The notes under the pieces were generated by a model. It was given only the letters and a program-made list of their open reading frames with translations, was not told where the DNA came from and made no database searches. Shown here one piece after another: positions 4,766 to 7,319 of a stretch of 7,319 nucleotides of DNA. Made by a program: the position numbers and the translations under genes. Source of the DNA: an uncultured Bacilli bacterium (lineage in GTDB: Bacteria; Bacillota_I; Bacilli_A; RF39; UBA660); NCBI GenBank assembly GCA_944359735.1, contig CALVTA010000061.1:1-7319 (forward strand). The letters are read 5' to 3'. How positions within the stretch are numbered: the stretch's first letter is position 1; each line of letters starts with the position of its first letter.

Positions 4766-5836
4766 TTAATTGCTTTTTCTATTATTATTCATTTCTATTC
4801 GCTCAAAAAATAAACATTTTATTGTCTGAAAAATTCCTACAATAATAAACATAACAGGAATTAAAAACCAAAACCTCATTGTTTTTATTGTTTCCATAAA
4901 AGATGATATCGTTCCCATTTGAAAAGCAATAATACCAATTCCAATTATAAAAAATACAATTCCAATATAAAGCCCCAAAATATTAATTTTAACTTTATCA
5001 AAAATTCCCATTGCATATAAAAATATTAGTACAAATACCATTCCGCCTAAAACAAAAAATGTCCCAAAATAAATTAATCCATTATTTCTATTAGTTCCAA
5101 TTAAAATAGCTTCATTAGGATTATCAGGATTATATTTTATTTCTCTAGTGCTATCCGTATTAGGAATAGTTCCGCTTCCATAGTCTGTTTTAATAGTATA
5201 TTCTTTACCATCAACTTTATAAGTATAAATTAATCTGTAAGTTGTACTAGTTACACTCCTATTATGTTTTCTTTTTTCCTGTGAATTATATATTTCATAA
5301 TCTTTAAAATACCCAGTTGTTGTAATATAATTTTTTGTAATTTTATTTATATGGTAGGTATCCTTAATACCAATAATTAAGCAAATAAAACCAGATACTA
5401 AAACTGTAAATACTAGAAAACCAGAAACAATTATTTTAATATTGAATTTTGTCTCTCGTTTACTAGATAAAGACTTTTGATTTTTTTTAAAGAAACATTT
5501 ATGAATAAAATATATTAACATTAACCAAAATGGGATTGTAAATAATAATGTTAAATAATTATTATTTTTAATAACTGTATAACTCCAAAATATCAAAAAA
5601 CAAAAAGCAAAAAGCAAAAAAACTATTGCATAAAGTTTATTAAAAATATTAACATATTTATCTTTATCAAAAATTAAAAAAATATTTTTTCCTAAAGAAA
5701 GCACCACACAAATAATAAATGGAGCGATTATAAATTTCATTAATCCATCACTACTAAAAAATAGCCAAAGTAAAAAAATTGCAATAATTATATTTCTTAT
5801 AATTTGACTTATGCAAATACTCTTTTTCTTATTCAT
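4766..5836 (-). CDS. DUF3592 multi-pass membrane protein
   Basis: A 356-residue integral membrane protein of unknown function. Hydrophobic segments lie at about 12-28, 33-48, 67-88, 93-112 and 134-156, then a soluble stretch 160-250, then segments at about 255-275, 285-306 and 321-340. The soluble part has the DUF3592 pattern: YRLIYTYKVDGKEYTIKT (200-217), a glycine turn, and REIKYNPDNPNEAIL (231-245). That domain is usually flanked by one or two membrane segments; five before it is on the long side, so the N-terminal half may be an added module. The ATG at 5834-5836 has GGAGG (5845-5849) eight bases upstream; a TTG at 5858-5860 is a poorer choice. It lies 28 bases after the AlkD stop with its ribosome site in the gap, so the two are co-transcribed. 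Confidence 0.85.
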   Translation of the reverse strand: MNKKKSICISQIIRNIIIAIFLLWLFFSSDGLMKFIIAPFIICVVLSLGKNIFLIFDKDKYVNIFNKLYAIVFLLFAFCFLIFWSYTVIKNNNYLTLLFTIPFWLMLIYFIHKCFFKKNQKSLSSKRETKFNIKIIVSGFLVFTVLVSGFICLIIGIKDTYHINKITKNYITTTGYFKDYEIYNSQEKRKHNRSVTSTTYRLIYTYKVDGKEYTIKTDYGSGTIPNTDSTREIKYNPDNPNEAILIGTNRNNGLIYFGTFFVLGGMVFVLIFLYAMGIFDKVKINILGLYIGIVFFIIGIGIIAFQMGTISSFMETIKTMRFWFLIPVMFIIVGIFQTIKCLFFERIEMNNNRKSN

Positions 5837-5864
5837 AATTGATTCCTCCACAAATTGCAATTTA

Positions 5865-6524
5865 TTAAATATATTTACTTGCTTCCCTTATACTTAAATT
5901 ACTCATTTTATCTTTATATTTATTTATAAATTCTCTTACCCATTCAGGATTAGTTTTAGAATAATCTCTTAAAGCCCAACCAATCGCTTTATTTATAAAG
6001 AACTCATCTCTACCAAAATTATTAACTAATATTTTTTCTAATAATACTGTATTAGTTTTTTCTTTTCTACATAATTGATGATCTATCGCTACCCTTCGTA
6101 ACCAAATATCATTATCTTTAGACCATTCTAGCATTAAACCATCTACTCTATTATCTTTTAACCCTATTTCACCAATAACTCTATCTAAAAAATCAATTGT
6201 ATCCCACCACTGTTTTGTTTTTATATACTTTTCTATTTTAGGGATATCGTCATAAGTTAAAAAGTTATTCATTGCAATTAAATAGTCAGATACTAAATAT
6301 TGGAACTCTCTATGGGAATCAAGATAGCATTTATCAAGAAAATCCCAATCAACGCTTTTACCTTTCTTTTCCTCTTTGATAAAATCTTTATATAATATTT
6401 TTCTTTTAGGAGTAGGAATTCCATAAAACTCAAATAAGTTTCGCATATACTTTGCCATTGCAATAGCATTTTCTTTATCTTCATTCTGCTCAAATAATTT
6501 TTTTATTTCTAAGTATTTATCCAT
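5865..6524 (-). CDS. AlkD-family DNA alkylation repair protein (HEAT-like DNA glycosylase)
   Basis: A complete 219-residue AlkD-type protein, built of HEAT-like helical repeats that wrap damaged DNA. AlkD excises positively charged N3- and N7-alkylpurines without flipping the base, and relatives such as YtkR2 remove bulky natural-product adducts. The residues that matter in Bacillus cereus AlkD (W109, D113, R148, W187) have counterparts here: Trp107 and Asp111 in WWDTID (106-111), Arg144 in WLRR (141-144), and Trp183 in KAIGWALRDYSKTNP (179-193). All catalytic contacts seem present, so it is predicted active. MRNLFEFYGIPTPKRK (27-42) is the usual first-repeat signature. The ATG at 6522-6524 has GAGG (6530-6533) five bases upstream. 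It is the first gene after the extended -10 promoter at 6601-6609. Confidence 0.93.
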   Translation of the reverse strand: MDKYLEIKKLFEQNEDKENAIAMAKYMRNLFEFYGIPTPKRKILYKDFIKEEKKGKSVDWDFLDKCYLDSHREFQYLVSDYLIAMNNFLTYDDIPKIEKYIKTKQWWDTIDFLDRVIGEIGLKDNRVDGLMLEWSKDNDIWLRRVAIDHQLCRKEKTNTVLLEKILVNNFGRDEFFINKAIGWALRDYSKTNPEWVREFINKYKDKMSNLSIREASKYI

Positions 6525-6600
6525 AATGACCTCATTCTCTAATATACATTTTAAATTATTATTAAATAATTACAATACATATAGTTGTTCTTCTAAATTA

Positions 6601-6609
6601 ATTATATCA
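6601..6609 (-). promoter_or_regulatory. Extended -10 promoter of the AlkD-DUF3592 operon
   Basis: A perfect TATAAT (6601-6606) preceded by TG and one base (6607-6609) makes an extended -10. The -35 position is only T-rich (TGTTTT), which an extended -10 tolerates. The leader would be about 70 bases to the AlkD start and shows no recognisable riboswitch. Confidence 0.6.
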
Positions 6610-6640
6610 TTTTTTCTAAAACAAAAACAGTAATGTAAAC

Positions 6641-6738
6641 AAAAAAAGACTGGCAGTGCTTATATGACTGAGTTAAAAAATAACTCTTATATTCAAAACT
6701 CGAATAAATCATATAAGACTTATATGCCAATCCTTTTT
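6641..6738 (-). terminator. Long-stemmed intrinsic terminator between VOC and AlkD genes
   Basis: On the minus strand GATTGGCA (6725-6732) pairs with TGCCAGTC (6648-6655), eight pairs with one wobble, and the flanking A-run (6734-6738) pairs with the T7 run (6641-6647), giving a 14-pair stem. The stem carries further branches (see the structured RNA entry). Because A- and T-runs flank both sides, it could stop transcription in either direction. It lies about 90 bases after the VOC stop. Confidence 0.6.
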
Positions 6739-6742
6739 AATG
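6641..6742 (-). ncRNA. Candidate structured small RNA of about 100 nt
   Basis: The same hairpin folds as a branched structure: outer stem P1 (6725-6732 with 6648-6655), an asymmetric internal loop of seven and three bases, P2 CTTATATGA (6709-6717) with TCATATAAG (6659-6667), and inside P2 two hairpins, TATTC/GAATA (6702-6706 with 6690-6694, seven-base loop) and GAGTTA/TAACTC (6681-6686 with 6670-6675, five-base loop). A promoter-like pair sits directly upstream at 6748-6776, so the whole could be an independent transcript ending in T7. It matches no RNA family I recognise. It may instead be only the terminator of the VOC transcript, or a degraded inverted-repeat element. Confidence 0.3.
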
Positions 6743-6747
6743 TAGCC

Positions 6748-6776
6748 ACAATATCATCATTTAATACATAAGTCAA
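6748..6776 (-). promoter_or_regulatory. Promoter-like pair just upstream of the structured element
   Basis: TTGACT (6771-6776), exactly 17 bases, then TATTGT (6748-6753) preceded by TG and one base, an extended -10. The start would fall near 6741, only three bases before the A-run that opens the outer stem. In an AT-rich genome such pairs occur by chance, but the near-consensus -35 and ideal spacing make it worth noting. Confidence 0.4.
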
Positions 6777-6827
6777 TATACTACTGAACAAACTTTTTTG
6801 AAGGATGATTAATTATTAATTATTATT

Positions 6828-7199
6828 TTACTTATCATAATATGAAATTTCTATTTTATTACCATCTAAATCTTCAATAGCAAAACAAGTATAATTATCT
6901 AAACTATTAGGAATTTTTAGAGGTTCATATAATATTTTCGCACCTAATTCTTTACATTTATTAAATGCTTTATCTATATCATCAGTATATAAACCTAAAA
7001 CTCCATTATTACCTATAACTCTTTTATCACCTGTAGCATCAACAGAAATAATACCAAAGTAAGTTCTATTATCACTATTTTGCCAATCAGCCCATCTATT
7101 TTCAGTTATATTGGTAGGCTCTTCTTCAAATAGTTTTGTATAAAATTCTATTGATTTATTTATACTTTCTACTACAAAGTAAAAATTATCTATCCTCAT
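6828..7199 (-). CDS. VOC-family protein (glyoxalase/bleomycin-resistance fold)
   Basis: A 123-residue single VOC module with two beta-alpha-beta-beta-beta halves. The first half opens IDNFYFVVESINKSIEFYTK (3-22); the second has GLYTDDIDKAFNKCKELGAK (69-88) and ends CFAIEDLDGNKIEISYYDK (105-123). The glutamate of KIEI (about 117) is where VOC enzymes place a metal ligand, but the first strand has no His or Gln at the usual ligand position, so metal binding and glyoxalase activity are doubtful; a binding or resistance role is as likely. The ATG at 7197-7199 has AGGAG (7206-7210) six bases upstream, and that site overlaps the nitroreductase stop codon, so the two genes are translated from one message. 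Confidence 0.92.
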   Translation of the reverse strand: MRIDNFYFVVESINKSIEFYTKLFEEEPTNITENRWADWQNSDNRTYFGIISVDATGDKRVIGNNGVLGLYTDDIDKAFNKCKELGAKILYEPLKIPNSLDNYTCFAIEDLDGNKIEISYYDK

Positions 7200-7208
7200 A
7201 AATTTCTC

Positions 7209-7319
7209 CTAATCTATCTTATAAATATAATTCTCTTTTCTAGGTTTCTCTTTCGCTTCCATATCAGGATAACCTAATATACAGTTTCCTATTCCTTCAT
7301 AGTCTCCAGTAATTCCTAA
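7209..7319 (-). CDS. Nitroreductase-family protein, C-terminal end (cut by window edge)
   Basis: Thirty-six residues and a TAG stop (7209-7211) of a gene entering from the right edge. The text reads GIGNCILGYPDMEAKEKPRK followed by ENYIYKID. This G-x-G-x-C-x-x-GYP then KPRKENY-Y is the closing segment of many Firmicute FMN-dependent nitroreductases, where the GxG-containing loop lines the flavin site. The active-site and dimer parts lie outside the window, so the call rests on this tail. Such enzymes reduce nitroaromatics or quinones with NAD(P)H. The stop overlaps the VOC ribosome site. Confidence 0.85.
   Translation of the reverse strand, partial: LGITGDYEGIGNCILGYPDMEAKEKPRKENYIYKID

Noticed and set aside
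6293..6493. 66-codon open frame inside the AlkD gene
   Set aside because: It is a shifted frame on the same strand as AlkD, which is complete and carries its catalytic residues; no ribosome site supports the alternative.
6641..6738. T-box leader or known riboswitch upstream of AlkD
   Set aside because: No T-box sequence (TGGNACCGCG), S-turn or other conserved riboswitch core is visible, and the AlkD promoter lies downstream of the T-run.
1..7319. Integron-like cassette array, suggested by same-strand small genes such as ClbS, VOC and AlkD families
   Set aside because: Several genes are organised as overlapping operons with their own promoters, and I could not find paired RYYYAAC and GTTRRRY core sites or a repeated intergenic motif; the element at 6641-6738 occurs once and lacks these cores.

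Overview
The window is a very AT-rich stretch from a low-GC Bacillota, probably a Clostridia or Erysipelotrichia-type host-associated anaerobe. That placement rests on base composition, strong AGGAGG-type ribosome sites, T-rich intrinsic terminators and the protein families present; genus cannot be read from the sequence. Every credible gene lies on the minus strand, so transcription runs from high to low coordinates. I see 13 genes: 11 complete and one cut at each edge. No tRNA, rRNA, CRISPR array or intact insertion sequence was found.

In transcription order: (a) 7319-6828, the tail of a nitroreductase followed by a VOC/glyoxalase-fold protein whose ribosome site overlaps the nitroreductase stop. 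(b) 6827-6525, a 303-base gap holding a branched hairpin that ends in a T-run, a promoter-like pair just upstream of it, and an extended -10 promoter for the next operon. (c) 6524-4766, an AlkD-type DNA glycosylase and a DUF3592 multi-pass membrane protein. (d) 4590-3254, a promoter, then a lipoprotein with an Ig-like domain, a ClbS/DfsB-family protein and a small three-helix membrane protein, closed by a terminator. (e) 3108-2234, an XRE regulator and a quinol-monooxygenase-like ABM protein, closed by a terminator. (f) 2119-216, an HxlR regulator, a zinc-type macrodomain ADP-ribosyl hydrolase and a SirTM sirtuin, with overlapping reading frames. (g) 163-1, the start of an MmcQ/YjbR-like protein behind its own promoter.

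The common theme is electrophile, redox and DNA-alkylation stress: nitroreductase, VOC, quinol monooxygenase and a thiol-type HxlR regulator; AlkD and ClbS/DfsB, both from families that counter DNA-alkylating compounds; and a reversible ADP-ribosylation pair. The best leads are: the HxlR-macrodomain-SirTM operon, which lacks the lipoate ligase and GcvH-like carrier known from the pathogen SirTM operons and has two palindromes in its promoter; the AlkD and ClbS pairing; and the structured element at 6641-6742, which may be a small RNA or an elaborate terminator.
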